In this document: one piece after another, positions 47,164 to 59,202 of the stretch | How the letters are laid out: each line of letters begins with the position of its first letter | Position numbering within the stretch: position 1 is the first letter of the stretch | Assembly (NCBI GenBank): GCA_015183035.1 | Contig: JACZZP010000019.1 | Span: 310,001-374,000 of the forward strand | Source: Meloidogyne chitwoodi | Lineage: Eukaryota; Nematoda; Chromadorea; Rhabditida; Meloidogynidae | Reading direction: 5' to 3' | DNA length: 64,000 bases | The notes under the pieces: generated by a model | The model's input: only the letters and a program-made list of their open reading frames with translations | Told to the model about the DNA's origin: nothing | The model's database searches: none | Made by a program: the position numbers and the translations under genes

Positions 47164-47801
47164 ATTGTAAAGCATCGATTTTGGAACTGGATTATTTATT
47201 TTTACTAATAATATTAATTTATTTAAGTGAATTTTATTTTTTTTTAATTATTAAAATAATTATATTAACGTAATTATAATTTTTATTGGATTTTTTAATA
47301 AAATTTTTATATTTTCAAATATAATAATATGTATAGTATTAAATAAAATTTATTTGTTCTTCTCGGTTGTTTTTATACAAAATAGTTTAAAATAATAAAT
47401 TAAATTTTAGAATAATAAATTTTCATTTTTTAAAATAGTTAATTTTTCTTCTCCGATTTTTTAATAATTAAATAAATTAAAATAAATTTAATTATTTTTA
47501 AATATTGACGAGGTTGTTAACTCCTCCATTTAATTAAATTATACTTATATTTAAAAATGTATAATTTAATTTTAAATTTAATAATAATTATTATAATAAA
47601 ATTAAAACGTTGAGTTATTTAAAATTATTTTAAATAAAATGAATTTTTTATAGGTGGATAATCTGGCAATCTGTGCAAATGGTTTAAGGAATTTGTACCA
47701 AATTGTAAAGTTGCTTTTTATTTAAAAATATTTTTCTCTTTTAAAATTATAATTTATTTAATTTTTGGGATTGATCTGACTGAACTTGGGCTGGTATGTA
47801 T

Positions 47802-48015
47802 TTATAACATTTTGGTTCCGGGCGGAATCTGACATTTCTTGATCAACGTCAAATCATTAAAATATTTCAGCAGTGTCCGCACGTAGCTACGACTGTTTAT
47901 GAAATTCTTGTCTAATATGATATGTGGCATTATCTTGCCTAACAGCTTGATGGCAGCATTTTCATCCATAATTTTGTCGTAAAATCTACTTATAGCGGTT
48001 TCTCTGTGGCGGCGA
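47802..48015 (-). CDS. unidentified coding-like island
   Basis: The minus strand reads RRHRETAISRFYDKIMDENA, then AIKLLGKIMPHIILDKNFIN, then SRSYVRTLLKYFNDLTLIKK and CQIPPGTKML before TAA. G+C is about double that of the flanks and codon choice is mixed, both typical of real exons here. The frame stays open upstream to 48143, but that part is low-complexity Ile/Leu/Asn from A/T DNA, so the true 5-prime limit is probably near 48010, either a splice acceptor (CGCCGCCACAG is imperfect) or the break point of a fragment. I do not recognise the protein. It could be the last exon of a gene, a pseudogene, or part of a mobile element. Confidence 0.4.
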
Positions 48016-50229
48016 GTAAATAAAAAATATATAAAAATTTTAACTAGATTTTTTAATAATAATTCATTTAAAATATTATTTTTAATAATAATAATAATTT
48101 TTAATAATAATAATTTATCAAACCGATATTTAAGTATGTTCAAAACAAAATTTCACAGTTCAATATACTTTTCTATTTTCCAAAATATGTTCATTCAATA
48201 AATATAATTGTATAAAATATTTTAATTAATTTGAAAAATTTATTTAATTTTAAATTTAATAATAAAATTAAAAATAATGAGTATTTTTATATCTTTTTTA
48301 ATAAAATGATAAAAAAAAGTTCAAGAGTTATTAAACAATAATTACATAAAAAATGAATTTTATTTTAAAAAATAAAATTCATTTTATATTTTATAAATGA
48401 TAGAGTGCGTCAAACAAATTTGAAGCTTTAGCGCACATAAAAAATTATAAAAAGTTGGTTATTATTTTTTTAATAAATTAAATAAAATTATAAATATTAT
48501 TTTTATTAAATAATTTCTAGAGCCGATATTTGACTGCTCCCGAATATAGAATAACATCCGATAAATTTGAAGTCAGCATATTTTTAAATTTTTCAAAATA
48601 TTTTAATTAAATAAAATTATATAAAATAATTTATGTTATTATTTTTTAAATAAATTAATTAAAAATTATAAATATTATTTTTATTAAATATTTATTGTGC
48701 AGATATTTGACTACATATTCTCATAAATAGGTACGTTAGTAATTCTTCTGCCTCGTGATAAATAAATTTGAAGTCAGCATATTTTTAAATTTTTCAAAAT
48801 ATTTTAATTAAATAATTAAATAAATGATATAAAATAATTAAATTGTGTTTAACCAATAAGTATATATATTCGTGTTGGAATTAATTTAATTTAATATTTT
48901 TAAATAAATATGTATTAATATGTAGGCTACTGAGTAAGTTCTTTGAACCGTTAAATGCGCGAAATATTTGGTTTATAATTTTAAATTAATTTATTATATT
49001 TTTTAAATTAATTTATTATATTTTTTAAATTAATTTATTATATTTTTTAAATTAATTTATTATTTTTTTAAATTAATTTATTAATTATATTTTTTAAATT
49101 AATTTATTATATTTTTTAAATTAATTTATTATATCAAAAGTAAATTATCGAATTAATAGTCCATAAAATATAAAAAATTAATTTTATTAAATAAAATAAT
49201 ATAAAATAATTTAATTGTACTCGATAATGTTTTTAAGCCGTCAAGTTGATTTAGTTTTTAATTAAATATTTATTAATATATATGTGTAGTCCCAAGTTTT
49301 TAGATTTAAGTTCACAATTTAATTAATAAAAATTAATTTTATTAATAAATGATGCAAAATAATTTAATTGTATTTAATAAAATAATATATGTATTCCAGT
49401 TGAACTGATGCATTAATTTCATTTTTAAATAAATAATATTTATATAAATTTGTTGTTTTTTTTTTAAATGTGATCATTGAATATTTGTAAAGTTTTCTAT
49501 TCATAAAATTTTTAATATATTTTTTTAAACTTTTGTAAATTTATTTTAATTTATTTATTTTATTATAATATTTTTTTTTTAAATTAATTTATTATATTTT
49601 TATAATATTTTTTTTAAATTTAATTTATTATTATTATTATATTTTTTAAATTTTTATGTTATTTCATAATTATGAAAATTAACATCTATGTAAAATAAAA
49701 ATATTATAGTTATAAATATTTTTAAATAGTTTATTTTAATTATGATTAGGTAATTGTAAATATTGATTATTAGTTAGATTTTTAGCTAGCTTGATTATAA
49801 TTTTTTAAGTTATGTAATATTTAATTTTAATAATTATTATTTAATATTTTTAAAGTTTTTTTATTGTTATTAATTAAATTTAAATTTATTATTATATAAA
49901 TATTAAAATATGTTATTTTTCACATAGGTGTTGTATCTCTATATCTATGCAATCCTTATTAATTAGTAGAATATTGATAAAAACTTAAATATATTTTTTT
50001 AATTAATTTGTTCGATAAAAATTTAATTATATAATTAGAATATTGATAAAATAATTTAAATATTTTTTTAATTAATTTGTTGCGATAAAAAATTCAAAAA
50101 TAATTTTATTCCACTGAATTTGTTGTTTAAAAATTATTTTTTCTATTGAAATTGTTGTAATAAAAAAATAAATTTTTAAATAAATAATAATAAGTGTTGT
50201 TGAATTTTAAAATTAAAAATATTGAAGGT
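48016..50229. other. A/T-rich region with about 190-bp degenerate repeats
   Basis: ATATTTGACT and AAATTTGAAGTCAGCATATT recur at about 48530-48590 and 48710-48790. Nothing coding was seen. Confidence 0.5.
48975..49135. repeat. 23-bp A/T-only tandem repeat, about 7 copies
   Basis: Unit AATTAATTTATTATATTTTT plus TAA with one shortened unit. Confidence 0.88.
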
Positions 50230-50233
50230 TTTA

Positions 50234-50673
50234 CCTCTCCACCCCATTTTTTAATTTTTCTAATATTTTTCTTATTTTCCCTGCGCAATGAAAATGACTG
50301 ATATTGGAAAAGTCATTTTGGTACTTTTCCGTTCTGTTGCACCTCCACTGTGGTGCCAAAATTTGAGTGCTAACTAATACATTTAATGCATTAATAAATA
50401 AAAAAAATAAAATTAAAATGCCCAATTGTGGCACTCAAATTTTGGCACCGAAGTGGGGGTGCAACAGAACGGAAAAGTACGGTCAATTTTATTCAATTAT
50501 TATATTAAGTCTCGCATGGAAAATAATTTTAAAATTTTTCAATTTATTTAAATTTATTTTATACATAATAGATTAGGAAAGGCGCGCTTGCAGAATGCCT
50601 GCCCAAGGGAAAAAGAAAAAAATTAGAAAAAAATTAAAAAAAATTAGAAAAAAATAAAAAAATGGCGGAGAGG
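50234..50673. mobile_element. 440-bp MITE with nested inverted repeats and TTTA duplication
   Basis: Outer ends CCTCTCCACCCCATTTTTT and the inverted CCTCTCCGCCATTTTTTT. The 4-bp repeat TTTA lies directly outside both ends (50230-50233 and 50674-50677). An inner pair of near-perfect 50-bp arms (50321-50370 and 50431-50480) can form a long hairpin. The open frames at 50231-50576 lie in these arms and are chance. Confidence 0.7.
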
Positions 50674-50990
50674 TTTAAAAACATCAATATTACATTAAAA
50701 TATTTTTTTCAATAAATGATTGGTCGGTCGTATTTTTAATCTTTCATTGCTCAACTGAAATGAGAGAAAATAAATATTCGCCGCACATCTTTTATCGATT
50801 CTCGATTAGCAGAGAGAGAAAAAGATGATACTCTCTCTTTTTAAATTTCTCTAATTTTCCATCATTTGTTTAATCTATTTATTTTTTTATATTTTTCTTT
50901 TGCAATCAAAAAGAAAAAAAACCGAGAGAATAACGGGAGAATTTACTTTACAATTTTATTCAATCTATTTAATCTATAAAATATTATTTA

Positions 50991-51149
50991 ATATTTCTTC
51001 ATATTTAATTTCTAAATAAAAAATATTTAAGTTATTTATTTTAATATTTCTTCATATTTAATTTCTAAATAAAAAATATTTAAGTTATTTATTTTAATAT
51101 TTCTTCATATTTAATTTCTAAATAAAAAAATATTTAAATTATTATTAAT
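50991..51149. repeat. 53-bp tandem repeat, 3 copies
   Basis: ATATTTCTTCATATTTAATT starts at 50991, 51044 and 51097; the third copy has a small insertion at its end. Confidence 0.9.
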
Positions 51150-51866
51150 TTATTTGCTTCATTTTAAATAAATTCTGAATATTAAATAAATATTATTTAT
51201 TGTTAAATAATTTTTTTTTGAAAATCTTCAACACATACTTGCATAACAATTTCAAGTGAAAACATCAGAACATAATTTAAAAAATTATTAAATATTTTAT
51301 TTAATTTAATATCACTTTAATAAAATAAATAAATTAATAGAAAAAAAATACCCACCAAATTATGCTTAATAAAAGCTCGAAAATTTAAAAATATTTAATA
51401 TTATTAATTTATTTGATTAATTAAAAATAAATAAATTAAAAATAAATAAATTCCCTTATTAAATAAAATTATTATTTATTATAAAATACTTTTTATCTAA
51501 AATACTCAAAAAGTTACAACTATAAAAAAACTACTGAACATCATTTAAAAAATTATTAATTAATATTTTTATTAAATTCAATATCATAAAAATAAATATA
51601 TAATTAAATATAATTAATACAATCTTAATATAAAAAAATCAACTTTAACAACAAAAAATGTTTAACTTCTTAATTTATTTATTTTAAAAATAACTTTTAC
51701 ATTAAATAAAAATTAATATTATTTTTTATACATAAATCCTTATCATATGCATAATACTATAACTTCAATAAAAATACATTTTTGAATATTATTAACTTAA
51801 ATTTAATAAATATATCATTTAGAGTAATAATTTTAATCGGAAAATATTTCCGACATTTCCATTAAA
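51150..51866. other. A/T-rich region sharing blocks with 53790-54120
   Basis: TATTATAAAATACTTTTTAT and ATCATTTAAAAAATTATTAA with their surroundings recur in both places. Confidence 0.5.
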
Positions 51867-51874
51867 AAATAAAA

Positions 51875-52519
51875 GGTTCCCGGACCTTTCGTCAATGAAC
51901 CATTCGTCAATGAACTTTCCGTCAATACCTTTCGTCAATGAACCTTTCGTCAATACCTTTTCGTCAATGAACCTTTCGTCAATACCTTTCGTCAATAAAC
52001 CTTTCGTCAATGAACCTTTCGTCACTTAAGTCACATTTTTAAAAAACAAACTGACAATTCCAATGAATCAAAATTCCATTGAAAAAAAGTTAAATAATTC
52101 TGAAAACATGTTTTTAGAGGTAAATTGGGGCGGAGATTACGAATCTGAACTCAGATTTTGTCTAACATATGACTTTATCCATGATTTTTAATCAAGTACT
52201 TTATTTTTTGAAAAAAAACATTTCAGCGAAAAAAGACATACTATTCGATTCATCTCGTCGAGCTGAATCGAATGGTACCACTTACGTTTTACAAAATTAA
52301 ATATGTACCGAGTTACATAAAATTAAGGGATTGCCTGTTTGTTTTTTAAAAATATGACTTAAGTGACGAAAGTTCATTGACGAAAGGTTTGTTTTTTAAA
52401 AATATGACTTAAGTGACGAAAAGTTCATTGACGGAAGGTATTGACGAAAGGTTCATTGACGAAAGGTATTGACGGAAAGTTCATTGACGAATGGTTCATT
52501 GACGAAAGGTTCGGCCACC
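51875..52519. mobile_element. 645-bp element with inverted arrays of a 14-bp motif
   Basis: Ends GGTTCCCGGACCTTTCGTC and the inverted GGTGGCCGAACCTTTCGTC. An 8-bp repeat AAATAAAA lies outside both ends (51867-51874 and 52520-52527). The left arm (51886-52024) holds about ten TTCGTCAATGAACC or TTCGTCAATACC units; the right arm (52366-52510) holds the inverted TTGACGAAAGG array, with one GTTTGTTTTTTAAAAATATG-containing unit duplicated. The centre contains a 10-bp perfect inverted pair, ATTCGATTCA with TGAATCGAAT (52247-52277). The minus-strand frame at 51819-52025 (repeats of LTKGxIDExF) is produced by the array. The TSD is A/T-only and so less decisive than others here. Confidence 0.78.
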
Positions 52520-52527
52520 AAATAAAA

Positions 52528-55500
52528 TATTAAATTTATAATATAATTATTTTATTATTAAGAGGATAAATACTTAATTCAACGAATGCCGTAGAGTAGG
52601 TTCATGCACAAAATTTACACAAATAATTAAAAGATTAAATAATTTTTGAAAAAATTATTAAAGTGATTGATCAACTTATAAACTTATTTTATAAATATTT
52701 TAATATTAAATATTTGCGTTTTGAAACAACATGATTTATTATTAATAAAAATTATTAATTGATTTAACAAAGAAAATAAGAACGAATTAAAAAAAATTTA
52801 TGATGAATTTTTCCCCGAAGAAATTAAAATTACAAAAAACAGTTTAATATTTAAATTTCATTTTTTGCTAAAAAATGAAAAAATTATCGAGGTGAATAGC
52901 AAAATAATTATTATCAAATAGAGTTTAATAAACAGAACACAATAAAATTAAAAAATAAATTGGATTTTTTTACATTATCTTCTTGTTAACAAAATCTTCT
53001 TTACAAAAACATAAGAAATTTTTTATCACTACATGTCGACTTATTTACGAACCTCCTGAAGGAACATGACAGACGATATTTACTTATTAATACTGCATTT
53101 TAAGCCTAATAGAAAGTAGTTTAAGAAAGTCTTTCAGAGTTAATTTTAAAAAGAATCAACGATTTCATTGAACTCCATGAAAATATATAATTTTTAATAA
53201 AAATAAAATTTAAAATAAAAATAAAATTTAAAATAAATTAAAAAGCTAACACAAATATTACAAACACTAACATCAGAATATTAGAATTACAGTTCGCACA
53301 AATAAAAATTACAATTTATAATTTACTCTAAAATTTACAACAAAACAAATATGATGAAAGAATCATGTAAAAAAAATACTTGTTCTACGCAAAAAGCATT
53401 ATCTACTTATAATTTAGGTTAATTGAATGCATATCTATTACTTAAAAAAATAAAATTTAACTAAAAATAAAAAATGATTTAAAACATATAAATTTTATTT
53501 GCTCAATCCGCAGAATACAAAGCCCTACAAAAATTAAACACGGATATGAACATATTAAACTAAATTAAAAAATTATTTATTTAAATAACCTAATTTTATT
53601 TTTTTAATTTAAATAGAAAAAAGTTTATTAAAAATACCGATTGGTAAGTGGTGACAATTAACCTTGAGTCGTTCGAATATTGGATAAATTTGTATAATCT
53701 TACGCTGATAACCGATTTAAATCAAAATGTGTTATTAAATTAAAAATAAATTAATTAAAAAAAATAAATTAATTAAAAAAAATAAATTAATTAAAAATAA
53801 ATTAATTAATTAAAAATAAATTAATTCACATATTAAATAAAATTATTATTTATTATAAAATACTTTTTATTTAATCCGCATGTATACTAACAGTGAAAAG
53901 AATACTAAACATCATTTAAAAAATAATTAATTAATATTTTTTATTAAATTCAATATCATAAAAATATATACATATATATACCTAATTAAATATAATTAAA
54001 ATGACAATCTTAATGTAAAAAAAACCAACTAACAACTAGCAAATTTTAAATTATTAATTAATTTATTTTAAAAATAAATAAATAAATTTTACATTAAATA
54101 AAAATTAATAATAATTATTTTTTTAAATAAATCCTTAACATATATAGGTATATAACTTATATAAAATTACATAGTATATATATCAAATACTTAAATTATT
54201 ACTAGTTTATTTTATTTTGAAATAATTTTTTTTGGCAAAAAATCATCAAGCGCTATTTACGACTGCAGACAACATAATATAATTTAACAAATTATTAATA
54301 TTTTTTATAAATTCAATATCATTTATAAAAAATATGTATAGAACATAATTCCCGTTAAACCCTGTGCTTTTGTAAAAAAGGGGTTACTTATACAAAAATT
54401 TAAAAATATTAATTTATTTGATTTAAAATAAATAAATTTTAAATAAAATAAAAATAATTAAATAAATTCTACATTAAATAAAAAAATAATAATTATTATT
54501 TTTTCTGGATATATTCTTCAAAATTTGTGTAAATTAACTTACTAACAACATTAAAAAAATTTAAGCATAAATTTCAACTATAATTATGCATAAATTTAAT
54601 GACATTTGAATTAAAAAAATAAAATCACTAAAAATTAAATAAAAATTATTTATAATTTTTTAACTTTTATATTGTAGATCTCTTTAAGTTTGAATTACTG
54701 TAGGTTGGTGCTGGAAACAATCTTAGAAGATTATTATATTTAATTTAAAATTTTATATTTAATTAAATGTTATATACAAAATAAAATTAAAAAATACGAA
54801 AATGAATGAATTATATGTACTCACCATTAAAATTGTTAAAATCGTGTTATTAATTAATGTTTATTAAAATTTTAATAACTTTATATAATCTAAAATGAAA
54901 AATGATATATAGAATTACGCCCAATAATTTTTCACGAGTGAAACTTAAAAACGGATTTAAAAACTGATTTTTCATCATTATTAAAATTTAAATAATTAAA
55001 ATAATATATTTTTTAATAATATTTATTTATTATAAATATTTGAGAATTAGTGAATTTAAATTTTTTAATTAGTTACATACTTTAATCAATTTAAATAAAT
55101 AAAATTTAAAGAATAAAGCTTTAGTTTCCATAAATACTAAATGAACTTTTTTAATTTAGCTATAATAAAATGCTATTAGTTAAAAAATAAAATTTACTAA
55201 AATTAAAAAAATGATTTAAAACATATAAATTTTATTTGCTCAATCCGCGGAATACAAAGCCTTATAAAAATTAAACGAGGATATGAACATATTAAACTAA
55301 ATTAAAAAATAATTTATTTAAATAACCTAATTTTATTTTATTTTAATATTTAAAGAGAAAAAAGTTTATTAAAAATACCGAATTGTAACTGCTCATATTT
55401 AAACTTGGATCAGCGAATATTGGATAAAACTTGATAATCTAACTTTGATAAGCGATTTAATTAAAAATGCGTTATTAAAAATATTTTATTAAAACTACTA

Positions 55501-56574
55501 TATATTAAAAATAAAATAATGAAAATAAAAACAACATCGAACGCCTTCAAATATTTGTTTTTAAGTTAAATGATGTTTTTATCATAAATTTTAAATTCTT
55601 TATTCCTTTTTATATTAAAAATAATAATAATATTAAATTAAATTATTAAAATAATAATATTAAATTATTATTTAAAAAATGAAATTGTTCAATAAAAGGA
55701 TCAAATATAGCTAATAAATTATTTGAGTTAAAAAAATTTTTTATTATTTATGCAGCTTATTATATAAAATACCCAAAGACATAAATAAATATAAAATCGA
55801 ATAAATTTTACGAAATTTGGATCAACTCATTATTCTATTCTCCAATAAAAAAAGCTCAATTAAAAATGTAAAAAACCCAACAAACGCATTTTCTTGTGCG
55901 GAAAAACTGTCAAACGTTATATAAAATTTCATTTAAAATAAAAATAAACTAAATAAAAATTAAATTTATTTTTTATATATAATTATAATTTTTTATAAAA
56001 CTTTTTTTCTAAATATTCAACTTAAATAAAGATTATTTAATTAATTTCTTTAAATTTTAAACCACCAAAATTATTATAATTAAATATTAAATTTAATTCA
56101 TTTATTTAATAACTGATTATAGAGGCTAGGAACCTTACATACAAATTGTTCATGTATGTCTCAAAAATTTAAGTTTAATATAAATCAAATTAAAAAAAAT
56201 AAAATAATTTAAAAAATAATTTTTTTAATTATTAAACAAAAATATTCTTAGGTCTTAAAAATTTAAAATTCATTTAATTAATAAATATTACATTAATATA
56301 TATTTAATCCATTCACATTTTATTCGATTAAAAATAATCCGCCTACGCATGGACTCTCCTATATGTATAAAAAATATTTAAAAATATTATTAAAGTCTAT
56401 ATATAGTTAGAAGAAAAAAATCTAACATATGCAGGAATAAAAACATCCGCTAATCTCCGTATTTCAGATCACAAACGAAAAAATTTTTAAAGAAAAAATT
56501 GCATAATATGCAATAATTATTTCCGACCTCACTAAAAAGGAGCCGATAGAAGCTTTGATCTTACTTGGATTTAT
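52528..56574. other. A/T desert made of diverged duplicated blocks
   Basis: 53430-53740 and 55170-55480 share TTTATTTGCTCAATCCGCRG, AATACAAAGCC and GGATATGAACATATTAAACT. 53790-54120 matches 51440-51690. No gene was seen. Confidence 0.55.
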
Positions 56575-56579
56575 AGTAC

Positions 56580-56785
56580 TGTTGGGGTGGCGAATAGATA
56601 GTATAAAAGGCGAAGCCTTTTACTAGTCGGTGTATTAGTATTCAGTCTTAGTCCAAGTCCCAAAGTTATTCTATTCTCCTTATTGCCTTCACTTCTTATT
56701 GTTATTGCCCTTGTGATAAAGCGCTTTTGCTAGCTTCTCGACTTCTGTGTTATTCTAGTATTATATCCTACTTGAGGATATAACA
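56580..56785 (+). mobile_element. solo LTR of a retrotransposon, 5-bp TSD
   Basis: The 206-bp block starts TGTTGGGGTGG and ends GGATATAACA, with TSD AGTAC at 56575-56579 and 56786-56790. A TATA-like AGTATAAAAGGCG lies about 20 bases in, and the rest is pyrimidine-rich, as in an R-U5 region. No internal retroelement sequence adjoins either end, so it arose by LTR-LTR recombination. The TGTTGG...ATATAACA ends and 5-bp TSD suit BEL/Pao or Gypsy elements. Confidence 0.85.
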
Positions 56786-57137
56786 AGTACCATCAATTAT
56801 TATTTTAAATGTATAACAATTTTAATAGAGCAATTTTTATCGAGTTCATGTAAAATATTTCTGAATTCGGAGATTGAAGTAATATCATTTATTAAAATTA
56901 AATATAATATTTAAAAAATTTTAAAATTAAAAAAACTGAAATTAATTAATATTTCATATTAAATTTACTATAAATATTTGTATTATACAATAAGAAATAT
57001 ATTTAAATCTGTAAAATTTATTTTTTAACAATTTCATTATAATAAATAACTTTTAGGCTAAAATCATTTATTAATATCCCTAAAAATATTTTTAACAAAT
57101 TATTTTTAATTAACATATAATTATTAAATTAATAAAT

Positions 57138-57465
57138 AATAATGTGAAATTGACGAATCTAAATTATTCCACGCTAAATATAATCATTTTTAAGTTAAAC
57201 ATCAAATACTAATTCTAGAAATAATTTAAAAAAATCTAAATAAAATTAAAAATTGGATATTTTTAACTGCTTTTCAAATTAAGGACTGCACTAGCCATTA
57301 ATAATAATGTGAAATTGATGAATCTAAATTATTCCACGCTAAATATAATCATTTTTAAAATTAATCATCAAATACTAATATAGAAATAATTTAAAGAAAT
57401 CTAAATAAAATAAAAAAATTGGATATTTTTAACTGCTTTTCAAATTAAGGACTGCACTAGCCATA
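57138..57465. repeat. 163-bp tandem duplication, 2 copies
   Basis: Both copies contain ATTATTCCACGCTAAATATA and AATTAAGGACTGCACTAGCC with only a few differences. Confidence 0.92.
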
Positions 57466-58678
57466 ATAAATTTTATTTAAATAAAATTAAATATTTAAAT
57501 GATTTTATTTTATGCACTTGTTCTAAACTATACAGCAAAACCAATAATAAGGATTTAGAAAAAATTGAAAAAAAATTAATTAATATTTCAGTAAAAAATT
57601 AATTAAATTAGACAGTGATAGCCTTCAATAATCAAATTGTCTCTACTGAATTTTTTTAAGTAAAAATATACAATGAATATTCGAAATTAAATTATCTTAT
57701 AAGTGTCGTCTTATTATCAATCTAGTATGCCAATGATGTAACAAAAAATTTAAATTATTTAATTATTATAAAATAAATATCTTTAAAAAATATTTATTAA
57801 TTTCGAGCTTTAACTGTCAAAGTAATTCGCTTATAAAAATTAAATATTATATAATATTTAAAAAATTTTAAAATTAAAAAACTTAAAAATAATTAAATAC
57901 ATATCTCATCGAAAAAAAGAAAATCCACACAAATGACGTCGCAAATTTAACTTAATTAAAAAAAATAAAAAAAATTAATAACACTTTTTTAAATTTTAAT
58001 AAAAACATATTAAGACTTGAGAATTATACATTATTTAAAAATATAATACTTGATTTATAAAATATTTTAATACAACAAAAGTGAGGCTTTTTATAACAAA
58101 CTCAACTTCGAAAAAAAACTGCCAAGCTTAATAGAACATTTAAATAAATTAAAAAATAATTAAAACAAATGCAAATTGGTTGCCCGCAAAATAAAGCTAT
58201 GTGTCATTTAAATATTAAATATTTGAATTTATAAATTATTATAATGGAAAAAAAGAATCAACTGCACATGTATGAGCTGTATGAGCAAATGATCCAAAAA
58301 ATAAATAAATTTGGAAAAAATAATATTTAAAAAAATTTACGAAGCAAGCTATGTATCTGATATAAAATATATTTGAATAACTTATTAATAAAAATATTTT
58401 TAAATTTTCTTCAATAAGCTCCGTAAGAGAGAATTTAATAAAACAATTTTTAATTTTAATTGTTAAATAAAAATTCAAAAAAATTTAAAAAATTAAAAAA
58501 AAATATTTTTATTTATTAAAATTAATAAATTTTTTATTTATCATATTATTTCCTTTAAATTTTAAACTTCAAGTAAAAATGGAAGTATTAAACTATGCAA
58601 TATTTTATATTTTATTTGGAAGAGAAATGAAATTACCTATCGATATAATACTTAATTATATAAAAAAAGACTCTAACC
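57466..58678. other. A/T-rich region, no feature recognised
   Basis: No bounded repeat or gene. The frame at 58239-58478 has no supporting features. Confidence 0.4.
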
Positions 58679-59202
58679 CACTGCCACTAATTAGAGTCTT
58701 ATACCCCATCAGCCTTTGTCAGATATAAACCTTCCCAGTCTCTTCACCCCACATATTCTCTCCCTTATCTCAATTAGATCTTTCTTACTTTCCGCACTTA
58801 TTGGCCTATTCCCTCCCACTTTTTGCAACTACACAACTTTGGATGATCAGCTTGTCACTTTTTCGTCAACAAAAATTTTTCCACTCTCCTTAATTCTGTT
58901 TATTCATTGTGGAAACAAATTAATAATATGGAGATTTGAATTTATGCCATTCTCCTGTTTTGTGTTTCACCCATTTATTTTTACTTGTTGATCTTTAATT
59001 AATTTATGTATTTGGATTCATATATTTTTGGCATTTTAACTTTTAAAAACTATTATTCTGACCAATTGTCTTAATGTAAGGATATCCTCTGCGCCTCCCA
59101 TCTTCCCTTGCCTTGTCGTTCTCATCCATCTTCTTCTAGGACACTGAATTTCCCCCCAATCCCTAAAGGCGCTCCAAGGTACTCTCTAATTGTTAGGCAG
59201 TG
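58679..59202. mobile_element. candidate DNA element with CACTGCC inverted ends
   Basis: CACTGCCACTAATTAGAG at the left and inverted CACTGCCTAACAATTAGAG at the right bound 524 bp of higher G+C. TAAC occurs near both ends (58674-58677 and 59203-59206), with one extra C on the left, so a TSD is not certain. CACTG-type ends occur in CMC/Chapaev elements, which is suggestive only. A separate 9-bp hairpin, AGACTCTAA with TTAGAGTCT, overlaps the left end. The plus-strand frame at 58716-58991 lacks any recognisable domain. Confidence 0.5.

Noticed and set aside
51819..52025. 68-residue LTKGSLTKG-type protein
   Set aside because: Translation of the TTCGTCAATGAACC array of a transposon arm.
58716..58991. 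91-residue protein in a GC-richer stretch
   Set aside because: No domain, no conserved residues, and it lies inside a candidate inverted-repeat element; minus-strand frames there look no better.
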